Shown: piece by piece, positions 7,720 to 17,245 of the stretch | How the letters are laid out: the number at the start of each line of letters is the position of its first letter | Position numbering within the stretch: the stretch's first letter is position 1 | Source of the DNA: an uncultured Pelagibacteraceae bacterium | GTDB taxonomy: Bacteria > Pseudomonadota > Alphaproteobacteria > Pelagibacterales > Pelagibacteraceae | Assembly (NCBI GenBank): GCA_902604005.1 | Contig: CACKXH010000005.1 | Location: 1-57,419, forward strand | Length of the DNA: 57,419 bases | Reading direction: 5' to 3' | Notes under the pieces: model-generated | What the model saw: the letters and a program-made list of their open reading frames with translations, nothing else | The model's database searches: none | What the model was told of the DNA's origin: nothing | Translations under genes and position numbers: made by a program

Positions 7720-7843
7720 AAGAATTATTCTAACTCTAATTTTGTTATGTACTATAATCTCTTGTGGAAAAAAAACTGACCCAGTCTACAAAGAGTCTTC
7801 AAAAAAGATTGAAATAAAAAATGTTCTTAAAAAGAAATCTTAA
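7712..7843 (+). CDS. LptM-like small lipoprotein
   Basis: A 43-residue lipoprotein between argH and lysA: short basic start MIKR, hydrophobic stretch, lipobox TIISC with lipidated Cys18, then CGKKTDPVY and a Lys-rich tail. It overlaps argH by 8 nt and lysA by 1 nt (TAATG), so it is translationally coupled. LptM-type proteins (C-G-x-K-x-x-P after the lipobox) assist disulfide maturation of the LptD LPS translocon in enterobacteria and often lie beside lysA/dapF. Transfer of that function here is inference. Confidence 0.8.
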   Translation: MIKRIILTLILLCTIISCGKKTDPVYKESSKKIEIKNVLKKKS

Positions 7844-9057
7844 TGAAATATATAAATAAAAAATTTACAATTGAAAAAGTTAGTGTTCAAAAAATTGCTA
7901 AAAAATTTGATACTCCAACTTATTGCTACTCATACAAAAAACTAAATGAAAATATCAAAAATTTTAAAAAAAATTTTAAATCATTTTCTCCATTAATTTG
8001 TTTTGCAATTAAGTCAAATACTAATGTCAATTTAATTAAAGAAATAAAAAATTTTGGATTGGGTGCCGATGTTGTGTCGATGGGTGAACTAATGATGGCT
8101 TTAAAAGCAGGTATCAATCCCAAAAAAATCGTTTTTTCTGGAGTTGGCAAAACATCTAAAGAAATAAATTATGCTATAGATAAAAAAATTTTATTAATAA
8201 ATGCAGAATCTAAAAGTGAAATTAAAGAAATTGAGAAAATTGCAAATTTAAAAAAAAGAAAAGTTCAGGTAGGAATAAGATTAAATCCAAACACAGACGC
8301 GAAAACTTTAAAACAAATTTCAACCGGAAAAAGAGAAAACAAATTCGGTGTTAACGACAAGGTATTTATTGAGATTGTAAAATATTGCAAAAACTCAAAT
8401 TATATAGATTTAAAATGCTTAAGTGTCCATATAGGTAGTCAAATTTTAGATCATAAACCTTATGAAAAAATGTTAAATGTAATTAGTAAAATCATCAATA
8501 AAATAAATCATAATTTTGAATTTATAGACCTTGGTGGAGGTATGGGTATTTCATACAATAGTAGAAACAAAAAATTGAATTATAAAAAATATAATTTAGC
8601 TATTAAAAAATTTTTAAAAAACCATAAGTCAAAAATAATATTTGAACCTGGTAGATCTATTGTGGGAAATACAGGCATACTCATCTGTAAAGTAATTTAT
8701 ATAAAAAAAACTGAAAGTAAAAATTTTGTTATTTTGGATGCTGCTATGAATGATTTAATACGACCTGCTCTATATGGGGCTGTTCATAAAATTTTACCCT
8801 CAGTAAAGAAAAATAAAAAACTTTACAAAACTTATGAATTTGTTGGACCAATTTGCGAAAGTACGGATAAATTTGCAACTTCAAAGAATTTTCAAGAATT
8901 AAAAGAAAAAGATCTAATCATTATATGTGATGTAGGAGCTTATGGAATGTCATTAAGTTCAAACTATAATTTAAGACCTAAACCTACAGAAATACTTATT
9001 AAGGGATCAAAAATTAAAGTTATAAAAAAAAGACAAAAGTATAGAGATTTTATATAG
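7843..9057 (+). CDS. lysA: Diaminopimelate decarboxylase
   Basis: PLP enzyme making lysine from meso-DAP. Visible are the PLP lysine in CFAIKSNTN (about 55), SVHIGSQI, DLGGGMG, the EPGRSIVGNTGIL phosphate/substrate loop, GPICESTDKF with the active-site cysteine, and GAYGMSLSSNYN near the end. The 404-residue length is normal. It overlaps the upstream lipoprotein gene by one base. dapB of the same pathway lies at 52.1 kb in this window. Confidence 0.96.
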   Translation: MKYINKKFTIEKVSVQKIAKKFDTPTYCYSYKKLNENIKNFKKNFKSFSPLICFAIKSNTNVNLIKEIKNFGLGADVVSMGELMMALKAGINPKKIVFSGVGKTSKEINYAIDKKILLINAESKSEIKEIEKIANLKKRKVQVGIRLNPNTDAKTLKQISTGKRENKFGVNDKVFIEIVKYCKNSNYIDLKCLSVHIGSQILDHKPYEKMLNVISKIINKINHNFEFIDLGGGMGISYNSRNKKLNYKKYNLAIKKFLKNHKSKIIFEPGRSIVGNTGILICKVIYIKKTESKNFVILDAAMNDLIRPALYGAVHKILPSVKKNKKLYKTYEFVGPICESTDKFATSKNFQELKEKDLIIICDVGAYGMSLSSNYNLRPKPTEILIKGSKIKVIKKRQKYRDFI

Positions 9058-9069
9058 CTTTAAATATGA

Positions 9070-9771
9070 ATGATTAGAAACTCTTTATTTTCAATTTTCT
9101 TTTTTTCAGGAATAATAATTATTTCTTTAATTTTTTTACCAGCATTTTTTTTGCCTCAAAAAATTGTTTTATTTGGGGGAAAATTGATGGGACTTTGGGC
9201 AGGTTTCTGTTTAAAAGTTTTTTTATCTACAAAAATTTTAATTAAAGGGTCAGACAATATAGTTAAAAATGATAAATTTTTTATAGCCTCATCTCACCAA
9301 TCAATGTTTGAGACCTTTTATTTACAAACAATATTTAATTCCCCGGTATTTATTTTAAAAAAGGAATTAATTTTAATACCAATATTTGGATGGTATTTAA
9401 AAAAGATAGGATCTATTTCAATCAGAAGAAATAAAATAACAAAAGACAACTTAGGTTTTTTTGAAGATGTTTCAAAACTAGTTATTAATTCAAAGCGACC
9501 ACTTATTATTTTTCCTCAAGGAACACGAGTTTTGCCAAATGAAAGACCTCCATTTAAGAAAGGTGCAGCAAGAATTTATGAGGAATTGAAGATTAAGTGC
9601 CAACCAGTTGCAATTAATTCAGGACATGTTTGGCCAAAAGCCAGTTTAAAAAAAACACACAAAACTATTACTATTTCTATCTTGAAACCAATATCTGCCG
9701 GTCTTTCAAAAGAGAAATTTATTAATACTCTAGAAAATGACATTTATTCTGAGCTTGATTTGTTAGATTAG
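9070..9771 (+). CDS. 1-acyl-sn-glycerol-3-phosphate acyltransferase (PlsC-like)
   Basis: A 233-residue membrane acyltransferase of phospholipid synthesis. An N-terminal hydrophobic segment is followed by motif I SSHQSMFETF, then motif III FPQGTR. Motif I reads H-x4-E where the family textbook form is NH-x4-D; the H is kept and the acid is Glu. A further motif KKGAARIYEEL follows. It lies at the end of the argH-lysA set, and its stop overlaps the dnaN stop by 4 nt. Confidence 0.87.
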   Translation: MIRNSLFSIFFFSGIIIISLIFLPAFFLPQKIVLFGGKLMGLWAGFCLKVFLSTKILIKGSDNIVKNDKFFIASSHQSMFETFYLQTIFNSPVFILKKELILIPIFGWYLKKIGSISIRRNKITKDNLGFFEDVSKLVINSKRPLIIFPQGTRVLPNERPPFKKGAARIYEELKIKCQPVAINSGHVWPKASLKKTHKTITISILKPISAGLSKEKFINTLENDIYSELDLLD

Positions 9772-10880
9772 CCTTTCATTGGCATTACAACAAAAATACT
9801 ATCAAAATCTCCTGAATCTTTAATTAATGCTGGCGAACTAGTATCGTTCAAAAAGAATTCGATTTTTTCTCCATCTAATTGAGAAGCCACATCTATAAGA
9901 TATCTTGAATTGAAACTAATTTCCAATTCATGATCAAAGTTAACATTCAAACTTTCTTTCCCATCTCCGCTATTTGTATTATTAACTGATAGATGTAAAA
10001 TATTTTTTGATAGATTAAACTTAACCCCATCTTTCTTATCTAAAGACACTGAGGCTACCCTATCAACTGAATTTAAAAATAACTTTAAATCTACTTCTAA
10101 TTTTTTTTGATTATTTTTTGGTATTACCTGAATATAGTTTGGAAATTTACCATCAATTAATTTTGAAATTAAAATACTGTTGTTAAGTTCAAATTTTATT
10201 TTTGATTTATCATTAGAAATTTTAACTTCTCCATCGTAATTTTCTAAAAGGGAACATAATTGAAATATCGTTTTTTTAGGTAATATAATTGGTTCAAACT
10301 TAATTTCATTTTCTAATCTTATTTTTGAAATTGACATTCTGTGACTATCAGTAGCAACTGCGGTAAGATATTTTTTTTCATCTACTTCATTTAAATGCAA
10401 ATATATCCCACTCAGATAATGTCTAGTCTCATCATTTGAGACTGAAAATTTACACTTATTGAGTAATTTTAAAAGTTGTTTGGATTTGATTGAAAATTCA
10501 TTCTGATTGAAATTTTCATCTGTAAGAGGAAATTCTGAAGGACTAAGACAGTTTAAATTAAAAATAGATTTCTCTGACTCTAAATGAAGTTTGCTCTTAT
10601 CATTTAAAGTTAAGTTTATTTTTTTTCCTGAGGATAATTTTCTAACAATATCATATATAGTTGAGGAGACAGTTGTTGTTTTCCCCTCCTCTAAAACCTC
10701 AACATTATTGAGTTGATGAATAAAAATTAAATCTAAATCTGTTGCTGTTATAATTAATTTTGAATTTTGTGCATCTAATAATATATTTGATAAAATCGGA
10801 AGAGTGCTTCTTTTTTCAATTACACCTTGACAATAATTAAGTGCTTGTTGTAAATCTTGTTGATTAACGTTAAATTTCAT
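9768..10880 (-). CDS. dnaN: DNA polymerase III sliding clamp, beta subunit
   Basis: A 370-residue processivity clamp beginning MKFNVNQQDLQQALNYCQGV. It shows the three-domain clamp pattern with EKRSTLPILSNILL early and a C-terminal VVMPMKG, matching the usual ending ..V.MP.R. A longer frame from 10931 adds 17 residues with no clamp similarity inside dnaA, so the ATG at 10880 is preferred. It overlaps the dnaA stop by 11 nt, implying coupling in a dnaA-dnaN operon. Confidence 0.96.
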   Translation of the reverse strand: MKFNVNQQDLQQALNYCQGVIEKRSTLPILSNILLDAQNSKLIITATDLDLIFIHQLNNVEVLEEGKTTTVSSTIYDIVRKLSSGKKINLTLNDKSKLHLESEKSIFNLNCLSPSEFPLTDENFNQNEFSIKSKQLLKLLNKCKFSVSNDETRHYLSGIYLHLNEVDEKKYLTAVATDSHRMSISKIRLENEIKFEPIILPKKTIFQLCSLLENYDGEVKISNDKSKIKFELNNSILISKLIDGKFPNYIQVIPKNNQKKLEVDLKLFLNSVDRVASVSLDKKDGVKFNLSKNILHLSVNNTNSGDGKESLNVNFDHELEISFNSRYLIDVASQLDGEKIEFFLNDTSSPALIKDSGDFDSIFVVMPMKG

Positions 10881-12288
10881 TTTCTTTATTATTGTATAAT
10901 ATCTGATTTTTAAGTTTGTTGATATTATCAACCATGTCAGGGTCTTTTTCTTTTAATTTTTCAATTGTTTTTACTGAATGAATTATTGTGGTGTGATCTC
11001 TATTAGAAAATTCTCGACCAATTTCAGGCAATGACTTTGAAGTTAGAATTTTTGTTAAATATATAGCGGTTTGTCTGGGTCTAACTAAATATCTTGATCT
11101 TCTCGCGGATAGCATCTCATTTTTACTAATCTTAAAAAACTTACAAACTAAAGTTTGAATTAAATCTATAGTTACTTTATTTTCTCCTAAATTTAATAAA
11201 TCTTTTAAAACTATTTTAATTTCAGCTAAATTTGGAATTTTATTATAAATCCTTGAAAAAGATACTATTCTGTTAATTGCACCAACTAACTCTCTAATAC
11301 TAGTTGTTACTTCATTGCTTATAAAATCTTTTATTTCTTTAGAAATTTTAACTTGATCTGGATATAAGTTGTCTAATTCTTCTATTTTTTTTTCAACAAT
11401 CTTTTTTCTTAGTTCAAGATCTGGTTTTTGAATATCAACTACTAAACCACCAGAAAATCTAGATTTAATTCTTTCTTGAATTCTAGATAGTTTATTTGGT
11501 GCTCTATCAGCTGAAACAATTATCTTTGATCCCTTATCAAGCAAGGCATTAAAAGTATGAAAAAACTCTTCTTGCATTGCTTCTTTACCATTCATAAACT
11601 GAATGTCATCTATTAGTAAAATATCTGTGTTTCTAAAATATTCTTTAAATTTAACCATATCATTTGATTTAATTGATTTTACAAATTGATACATAAAACG
11701 TTCAGCAGATATAAACATAACTTTGTTATTTTTTTTCAATTCTAAACCTATGGAGTTTAATAAGTGTGTTTTACCCATTCCAACCCCACCATATATATAT
11801 AATGGGTTATAATTTGATGTATTTTCTGAAACTTTTAATGAAGCTTCGAAAGCAAGTTTGTTACTAGACCCGGTCAAAAAGTTTTCAAATCTCTTATTTG
11901 GATCAATACGATTATATTGAAGATAAGAGTCCTTTATAAAAGAAATATTTTCTTTATTTTTGAGTGGTTTAAAATTTTCTACAATATGATCGTTCTTAGT
12001 GTTGATATCAACTATTTTAAATTCGATTCTAATTATTTCTTTTTTGTAATTTTTAACTGACTGTAAAATTTGATCTAAATACCTAGAAGTAATCCAGTCC
12101 CGGATAAATCTTGTCGGAACTGATAATAATATGTAATTATTAAATTCTTCTACAAAATTAATCTTTTTAAGCCAACTTTCATAAATTTCTAGTCCCAACT
12201 TATTTTTCATTTCATCCTGAACAATACTCCAGTCCAGTTTTTCGGACTTTAATTTATCTAAACTTGTATTCTTATAAGTATTATTCAT
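10870..12288 (-). CDS. dnaA: Chromosomal replication initiator DnaA
   Basis: AAA+ initiator that binds DnaA boxes and melts oriC. Domain I is at 15-85 (WSIVQDEMKNKLG). Walker A GGVGMGKTHLL lies in the second quarter and Walker B LLIDDIQFM after it. The C-terminal domain IV carries the family signature with FSNRDHTTIIHSVKTI. The 472-residue length is normal. No clear ribosome site precedes the ATG. Its upstream gap (12289-12557) has no recognisable DnaA box. Confidence 0.97.
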   Translation of the reverse strand: MNNTYKNTSLDKLKSEKLDWSIVQDEMKNKLGLEIYESWLKKINFVEEFNNYILLSVPTRFIRDWITSRYLDQILQSVKNYKKEIIRIEFKIVDINTKNDHIVENFKPLKNKENISFIKDSYLQYNRIDPNKRFENFLTGSSNKLAFEASLKVSENTSNYNPLYIYGGVGMGKTHLLNSIGLELKKNNKVMFISAERFMYQFVKSIKSNDMVKFKEYFRNTDILLIDDIQFMNGKEAMQEEFFHTFNALLDKGSKIIVSADRAPNKLSRIQERIKSRFSGGLVVDIQKPDLELRKKIVEKKIEELDNLYPDQVKISKEIKDFISNEVTTSIRELVGAINRIVSFSRIYNKIPNLAEIKIVLKDLLNLGENKVTIDLIQTLVCKFFKISKNEMLSARRSRYLVRPRQTAIYLTKILTSKSLPEIGREFSNRDHTTIIHSVKTIEKLKEKDPDMVDNINKLKNQILYNNKENEI

Positions 12289-12557
12289 TTTGTTGGGGAA
12301 AGTTCAGTTAGAACCATAATAAAGTTTTTGCAACAAATAATTAACTAAAACTTAAAAAAAATAAAATCTATGATTGTGTGAAATATTGTCATTAAAAAAA
12401 TTTCTTTTAAAAAAAATTTTTAACTCTGAAGACGAATAAAATTTCTGATTGAAAAGATAAATATAATTAATTTACTAACTCTAAATATTGTTAATTAAAA
12501 TTATTTATTTATATATAGTGCGTATGCTTCAAGTTGAATCAACTGAGAGTATAACTT
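12289..12557. other. AT-rich gap upstream of dnaA
   Basis: 269 bases without a gene. I see no TTATCCACA-type DnaA boxes, GATC cluster or convincing small frame. A short palindrome AGTTGA-A-TCAACT (about 12532-12544) lies just beyond the rpsT stop and could be a weak terminator. The dnaA promoter must be here, but no element stands out. An origin is not supported. Confidence 0.5.
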
Positions 12558-12818
12558 TTATATTAGTGCTATTTTTTTTGTAATTCTTGATACATTCCTA
12601 GAGGCATTTTGTTTTTTAATTATACCTGTTTTAGAAATTTTCATAAGTTCAGAATTCAACTTAGGTAAGAATTTTAAAGCCTCTGATTTTTTTTTATCTT
12701 CAATAAGAAGATTCATTTTTTTTAAAGCATTTTTGTATCTACTTTTTCTTGCTTTATTAACAGCCGTTTGCTTAGATATTCTTCTTATTCTTTTGATTGC
12801 AGATTTAGTATTAGCCAT
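12558..12818 (-). CDS. rpsT: 30S ribosomal protein S20
   Basis: An 86-residue basic protein beginning MANTKSAIKRIRRISKQ, the canonical S20 start. It binds 16S rRNA at the bottom of the 30S body. A longer frame upstream to 12881 runs into mutM and is rejected because the conserved family start is at 12818. Its position between mutM and dnaA is the usual alphaproteobacterial order. Confidence 0.95.
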   Translation of the reverse strand: MANTKSAIKRIRRISKQTAVNKARKSRYKNALKKMNLLIEDKKKSEALKFLPKLNSELMKISKTGIIKKQNASRNVSRITKKIALI

Positions 12819-12868
12819 ATGCGCAGGGGTATAGCTTGAGAATTTATTTCGGTCAATCAAATAATCAA

Positions 12869-13732
12869 TTATTTTTGACACATATTACAAAAAAAAGTGG
12901 ATCTATTTGAGATAATTTTTTTTTTTATTGTTCCATAACATTTATATCGTTTACAACTCAATCCTTCTCTATCATATACTTTAAAATTTTTTTGAAAGCT
13001 TCCTTTTTGACCTGAAGCATTTTTAAAATCCCTAATACTTGATCCACCTTTTTTAATTGATTTGAGAAGCACTTTTTTTGAATTAATTATTATTTTTTTA
13101 CAATCTTTTTTTTTTAATAAACTTGCTCTTTTATTAGGTCTTATCTTGCTTAAAAATAAAATTTCACTAGCATATATATTACCAATTCCTGAAACAAAAT
13201 TTTGATCTAGTAAAAAATTCTTTATATTTTTTTTTTTGCCTTTAAAAAAAGAAAAAACATAATTTAGATCAAATTTTGATTCAAATGGCTCAGGCCCTAA
13301 ATGAACAAACCTTTTTTTTAATAATTCTGAATTATTTATAATTTCAAAAAAACCAAATCTTCTGGGATCATTATAAATAATCTTTAAATTTTTGAAAATT
13401 ATTTCTACATGATTGTGTTTTTTGGGTAAAATCGGGGAGTTATAAAAACTAGTATTTGTAAAAAGATTTTTTTTATTATCATAAACCAAATGTAAGGTAC
13501 CTGACATTCCAAGATGCAATAGACAGAAACTGTAATTGGATAAAGACAAAATTAAATATTTAGAAAATCTACTTACTTCGATTATTTTTTGATTTTTTAA
13601 AATATTTTCAAAATTTAAAGGAATTTTAAATCTTAAATTTCTATTTCTTACTATTACTTTTTTGACCTTTTTTTGTTTAATTTTTTTATCTAGCGACTGT
13701 CTAATTACTTCTACTTCTGGTAATTCTGGCAT
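12869..13732 (-). CDS. mutM: Formamidopyrimidine-DNA glycosylase
   Basis: Base-excision enzyme removing 8-oxoguanine and FaPy, with AP-lyase activity. The start MPELPEVEVIRQ supplies the catalytic Pro2/Glu3. A QNFVSGIGNIYASEILF helix-two-turn-helix region follows, and the C-terminal zinc finger reads CKRYKC..GRSTF-like..CNMC with a C-x4-C first pair, the form I recall for alphaproteobacterial MutM. The 287-residue length is normal. Divergent from ubiE with 32 nt between. Confidence 0.96.
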   Translation of the reverse strand: MPELPEVEVIRQSLDKKIKQKKVKKVIVRNRNLRFKIPLNFENILKNQKIIEVSRFSKYLILSLSNYSFCLLHLGMSGTLHLVYDNKKNLFTNTSFYNSPILPKKHNHVEIIFKNLKIIYNDPRRFGFFEIINNSELLKKRFVHLGPEPFESKFDLNYVFSFFKGKKKNIKNFLLDQNFVSGIGNIYASEILFLSKIRPNKRASLLKKKDCKKIIINSKKVLLKSIKKGGSSIRDFKNASGQKGSFQKNFKVYDREGLSCKRYKCYGTIKKKIISNRSTFFCNMCQK

Positions 13733-13764
13733 TTAATACTATATTGATAATATAATTTATTATT

Positions 13765-14469
13765 ATGCAACAATATCTACAAAATAAAAAAGGACTAGTC
13801 CAAAATGTTTTTGATCAAGTTTACAATAAATACGACCTAATGAATGACTTTATGTCCTTAGGTGTTCATAGATTATGGAAAAAAAGTCTCTTAAATATGA
13901 TGAATCCGTTACCAAATCAAAAATTAATTGATGTAGCATCTGGAACTGGTGATATTGCAAAACTTTTTTTAAATTATGTAAATAAATCATCTCAAATTAC
14001 TTGTGTAGATCCGAACAAAGGAATGATTAAAAAGGGTAAAGAAAAGTTGAATAAATTTAAAAATATTGATTGGATAATTGCGCATGCAGAAAAACTTCCA
14101 ATTAAAGATAATTTATTTGACTTTTATACAATCAGCTTTGGTTTGCGTAATGCCAAAAATTTAAATCAAGCTTTAACTGAAGCTTATCGTGTATTAAAGC
14201 CAGGTGGCCGTTTTTTATGTCTTGAGTTTTCAAAAATACAGAATGAAGGTTTAGATTTTATATATAAAAATTATTCAAAACTCATCCCTTCTATAGGTAA
14301 GCTTGTGGTTGGGAATAGAGAACCATACGAATACCTAATAAAAAGCATCGAAAATTTTATAAATCAAGACGAGTTAATTGATATAATGCTAAATAATGGT
14401 TTTCAAAAATGTAGTTATAGAAATTTATCAGGTGGAATAGTATCTATCCACAGTGGATGGAAGATCTAA
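13765..14469 (+). CDS. ubiE: Ubiquinone biosynthesis C-methyltransferase UbiE
   Basis: SAM-dependent methyltransferase of ubiquinone (and, where present, menaquinone) synthesis. Visible are FDQVYNKYDLMNDFMSLGVHRLWK near the N-terminus (read in two parts), the SAM motif DVASGTGDIA at about 57-66, FGLRNAKN, and YRVLKPGGRFLCLEFS. The 234-residue length is slightly short. Its stop overlaps ubiB, and the divergent mutM gene next door is the usual alphaproteobacterial pattern. Confidence 0.95.
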   Translation: MQQYLQNKKGLVQNVFDQVYNKYDLMNDFMSLGVHRLWKKSLLNMMNPLPNQKLIDVASGTGDIAKLFLNYVNKSSQITCVDPNKGMIKKGKEKLNKFKNIDWIIAHAEKLPIKDNLFDFYTISFGLRNAKNLNQALTEAYRVLKPGGRFLCLEFSKIQNEGLDFIYKNYSKLIPSIGKLVVGNREPYEYLIKSIENFINQDELIDIMLNNGFQKCSYRNLSGGIVSIHSGWKI

Positions 14470-16037
14470 TGTTGAAAAAAATATTTATTTTATTCAAGCT
14501 TGGAAGGAAAGTGGCAAAATCGGATATACTAAATATTACCTCAAAATTTAAAGAACCTCCACTAGCAGTAAAAATATTATTCAAAATTTTATCTTTTTCT
14601 TTTTCACCTAAAAAATTAATTGATAATAATAAAGATGAAGGTGAACGTTTATCTAGCTCATTAGAATCAATGGGAACAACTTTTATCAAACTAGGTCAAT
14701 TTCTAGCTACAAGACCAGATATTATTGGTGAAGAGCTCTCAAAAAAACTTGAAAATCTTCAAGATAGATTGCCTCCATTCTCAATCATTCAAGCAAAAGA
14801 AATAATTAAAAATGATTTAGGAGTAGATACTTATAATTCTATAATTGATTTAAGCGAGCCTATAGCTGCTGCTTCTATTGCACAAGTCCATAAAGCTCAA
14901 ATCAATGACAATGGAACTATAAAGGATGTAGCTATCAAAATTTTAAGACCAAATATAAAAAAAATATTTAATGAAGAAATAGATGCAATCATGCTTTTTG
15001 CTTTTTTAGTAGAATCTTTTATTAAAAAAACTAAAAGACTTAAACTAGTAGAAGTAGTTTTTTTATTAAAAGAAATTACAAATCTTGAGATGGATCTCAG
15101 ATTTGAAGCAGCTGCAGCAAATGAATATGCAGAAAATACTAAAAATGATGTTGGTTTTAGAATTCCTCAAATTTATTGGAATTTTACTAGTGAAAATGTA
15201 ATGACTCTTGATTGGGTAGATGGAGTTTCGATAAGAGAAACTGAAGAGTTAAAAAAAAGAAATCTTAATACAGAAAAAATTGCTGAAGATATTATTCAAA
15301 ATTTTTTAAGGCATGCTGTAAGGGATGGATTTTTTCACGCAGATATGCATCAGGGAAATATATTTATAGATAATAATGGGCACATTGTGCCTATTGATTT
15401 TGGGATAATGGGAAGACTTGATAAGATGAGTAAAAGATTTTTAGCTGAAATTTTATTTGGCTTTATTCAAAGAGACTATCGCAAGGTTGCTGAAGTACAC
15501 TTAATCGCTGGCTTAGTTCCTAAAGAAGTTCCAATCGATGATTTAGCTCAAGCATTAAGGTCCATAGGGGAACCAATATTTGGACAAGCCGTAAAAGATA
15601 TTTCAGGCGGGAAACTATTAAAGCAATTATTTGATGTTACTGAAAAATTTAATATGCAAACTCAGCCTCAACTTTTGATGTTACAAAAAACAATGGTAGT
15701 AGTTGAAGGGGTAGCAAGAAAATTAAATCCTAATACAAATATTTGGACTACATCAAAACCTGTCCTTGAAAGTTGGTTAAAAGAGACAAAAGATCCTATG
15801 ACAACTATAAATGAAACTCTTCAAAACACATCAGAAGTAATAAAAAGATTACCAGAGTTTCCTGAAATAATGGACAAAGCAAACCAAGCGCTTACTTATT
15901 TAGCCAGTGGTCAAATTCCCCAAAACTCAAATTCTTATACTGCTCTAAATACAAAAAAATTAGAAATGATTGCATTTAGAAATCAATCTATTATTGGTTT
16001 ATTAGTCCTTGTAATTTTTGGTCTATTGGTATTTTAA
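14457..16037 (+). CDS. ubiB: UbiB-family protein (ADCK atypical kinase)
   Basis: Membrane-attached protein-kinase-like ATPase needed for ubiquinone synthesis. Hallmarks are KLGQFLATRPDII, the Ala-rich nucleotide loop AAASIAQVHKA, HADMHQGNIFID with the catalytic Asp/Asn, and PIDFGIMG as the DFG-like motif. One or two C-terminal hydrophobic helices end in LLVLVIFGLLVF. The start could be 14457 (13-nt overlap with ubiE) or the ATG at 14469 (TAATG overlap); the second fits coupling and gives 522 aa. Confidence 0.94.
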   Translation: MEDLMLKKIFILFKLGRKVAKSDILNITSKFKEPPLAVKILFKILSFSFSPKKLIDNNKDEGERLSSSLESMGTTFIKLGQFLATRPDIIGEELSKKLENLQDRLPPFSIIQAKEIIKNDLGVDTYNSIIDLSEPIAAASIAQVHKAQINDNGTIKDVAIKILRPNIKKIFNEEIDAIMLFAFLVESFIKKTKRLKLVEVVFLLKEITNLEMDLRFEAAAANEYAENTKNDVGFRIPQIYWNFTSENVMTLDWVDGVSIRETEELKKRNLNTEKIAEDIIQNFLRHAVRDGFFHADMHQGNIFIDNNGHIVPIDFGIMGRLDKMSKRFLAEILFGFIQRDYRKVAEVHLIAGLVPKEVPIDDLAQALRSIGEPIFGQAVKDISGGKLLKQLFDVTEKFNMQTQPQLLMLQKTMVVVEGVARKLNPNTNIWTTSKPVLESWLKETKDPMTTINETLQNTSEVIKRLPEFPEIMDKANQALTYLASGQIPQNSNSYTALNTKKLEMIAFRNQSIIGLLVLVIFGLLVF

Positions 16038-16045
16038 TTCAACCG

Positions 16046-17245
16046 ATGAATAATTTGAATAATAAAAAGATCTTATTAATAATTTGTGGTGGCATAGCTG
16101 CTTATAAAAGTCTTGAAATAATAAGGCTTCTAAAAAAAAATGGAGTAACTATAAAAACAATTCTTACCAAAAGTGGTGCTGAATTTGTAACACCTCTTTC
16201 AATTGCTTCATTGTCTCAATCAAAAGTTTATCAAGATCTTTTTAGCATAGAAAATGAAGCAGAGATGGATCATATTAGCCTTTCAAGATGGGCAGATCTT
16301 ATTTTAATCGCGCCAGCAACGGCTAATACGATATCTAAGCTTGCAAATGGAAATTCTGATGATTTGGCATCTACAGTTGCTCTTGCTTCAAACAAAAAAA
16401 TTTTTATAGCTCCTGCAATGAATGTAAGAATGTGGAATCATCAATCTACTAAACAAAATATAGATAAACTAAAAACTTATGACTATAGATTAATTGGCCC
16501 TGAGATTGGTGATATGGCATGTGGTGAATATGGTGCAGGAAAAATGTCAGAACCACAAGAAGTAATAAATAAGCTAGATAGTTATTTTAAAAATTTAAAA
16601 ATAAATAATAAATTAAAAGCAATCGTAACTGCTGGACCTACTAACGAATATATTGATCCAATAAGATTTATTTCTAATAAATCAAGTGGTAAACAAGGAT
16701 ATGAGATTGCAAAATCATTATCCAAAAAAGGTTTTGATACAACCTTAATTTCTGGACCAACAAATTTGAAAACTAATGAAGATATCAATTTAATAAAAGT
16801 TGAAACCGCCGAAGAAATGTTTCAAGCAACACTTAATAGTTTACCTGCAGATGTTGCAGTATTTTCAGCAGCTGTAGGTGATTACAAACTAAAAGAAACT
16901 TCTAAAATAAAAATAAAAAAGCAAGATAAACTCTATTTAGAATTAGAGAAAAATGTAGATATTTTAAATTATGTCTCTAAACATAATTTTTTAAGACCAA
17001 AGCTTGTCATCGGTTTTGCTGCAGAAACTAATAATTTAGTAAATTATGCAAATGAAAAACTAAATGAAAAAAATTGTGACTGGATAGTTGCAAATGATGT
17101 ATCAAATAAAAAAATTGGATTTGACTCAGATTTTAATGAAGTCTCAATTTTTTATAAAAATAAAAAAACTGATAAACTTAAATATAAACCCAAATCTGAA
17201 ATTTCAGACGAATTAGTCGATAAAATTATTAATCATTTAAACTAA
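16046..17245 (+). CDS. coaBC: Bifunctional phosphopantothenoylcysteine decarboxylase/synthase
   Basis: Two consecutive steps of coenzyme A synthesis. The N-terminal flavoprotein decarboxylase has ICGGIAAYKSLEIIR, the catalytic His region HISLSRWAD and APAMNVRMW. The C-terminal CTP-dependent ligase has AGPTNEYIDPIRFISNKSSGK and the FAAETN motif. The 399-residue length is that of the fused enzyme. It ends in a one-base overlap with dut. Confidence 0.96.
   Translation: MNNLNNKKILLIICGGIAAYKSLEIIRLLKKNGVTIKTILTKSGAEFVTPLSIASLSQSKVYQDLFSIENEAEMDHISLSRWADLILIAPATANTISKLANGNSDDLASTVALASNKKIFIAPAMNVRMWNHQSTKQNIDKLKTYDYRLIGPEIGDMACGEYGAGKMSEPQEVINKLDSYFKNLKINNKLKAIVTAGPTNEYIDPIRFISNKSSGKQGYEIAKSLSKKGFDTTLISGPTNLKTNEDINLIKVETAEEMFQATLNSLPADVAVFSAAVGDYKLKETSKIKIKKQDKLYLELEKNVDILNYVSKHNFLRPKLVIGFAAETNNLVNYANEKLNEKNCDWIVANDVSNKKIGFDSDFNEVSIFYKNKKTDKLKYKPKSEISDELVDKIINHLN

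Noticed and set aside
10881-10931. N-terminal extension of dnaN
   Set aside because: The added 17 residues have no clamp similarity and lie in dnaA coding sequence; the family start is at 10880.
12289-12557. Replication origin beside dnaA
   Set aside because: No DnaA boxes or 13-mer array recognised; AT-richness is general in this genome.
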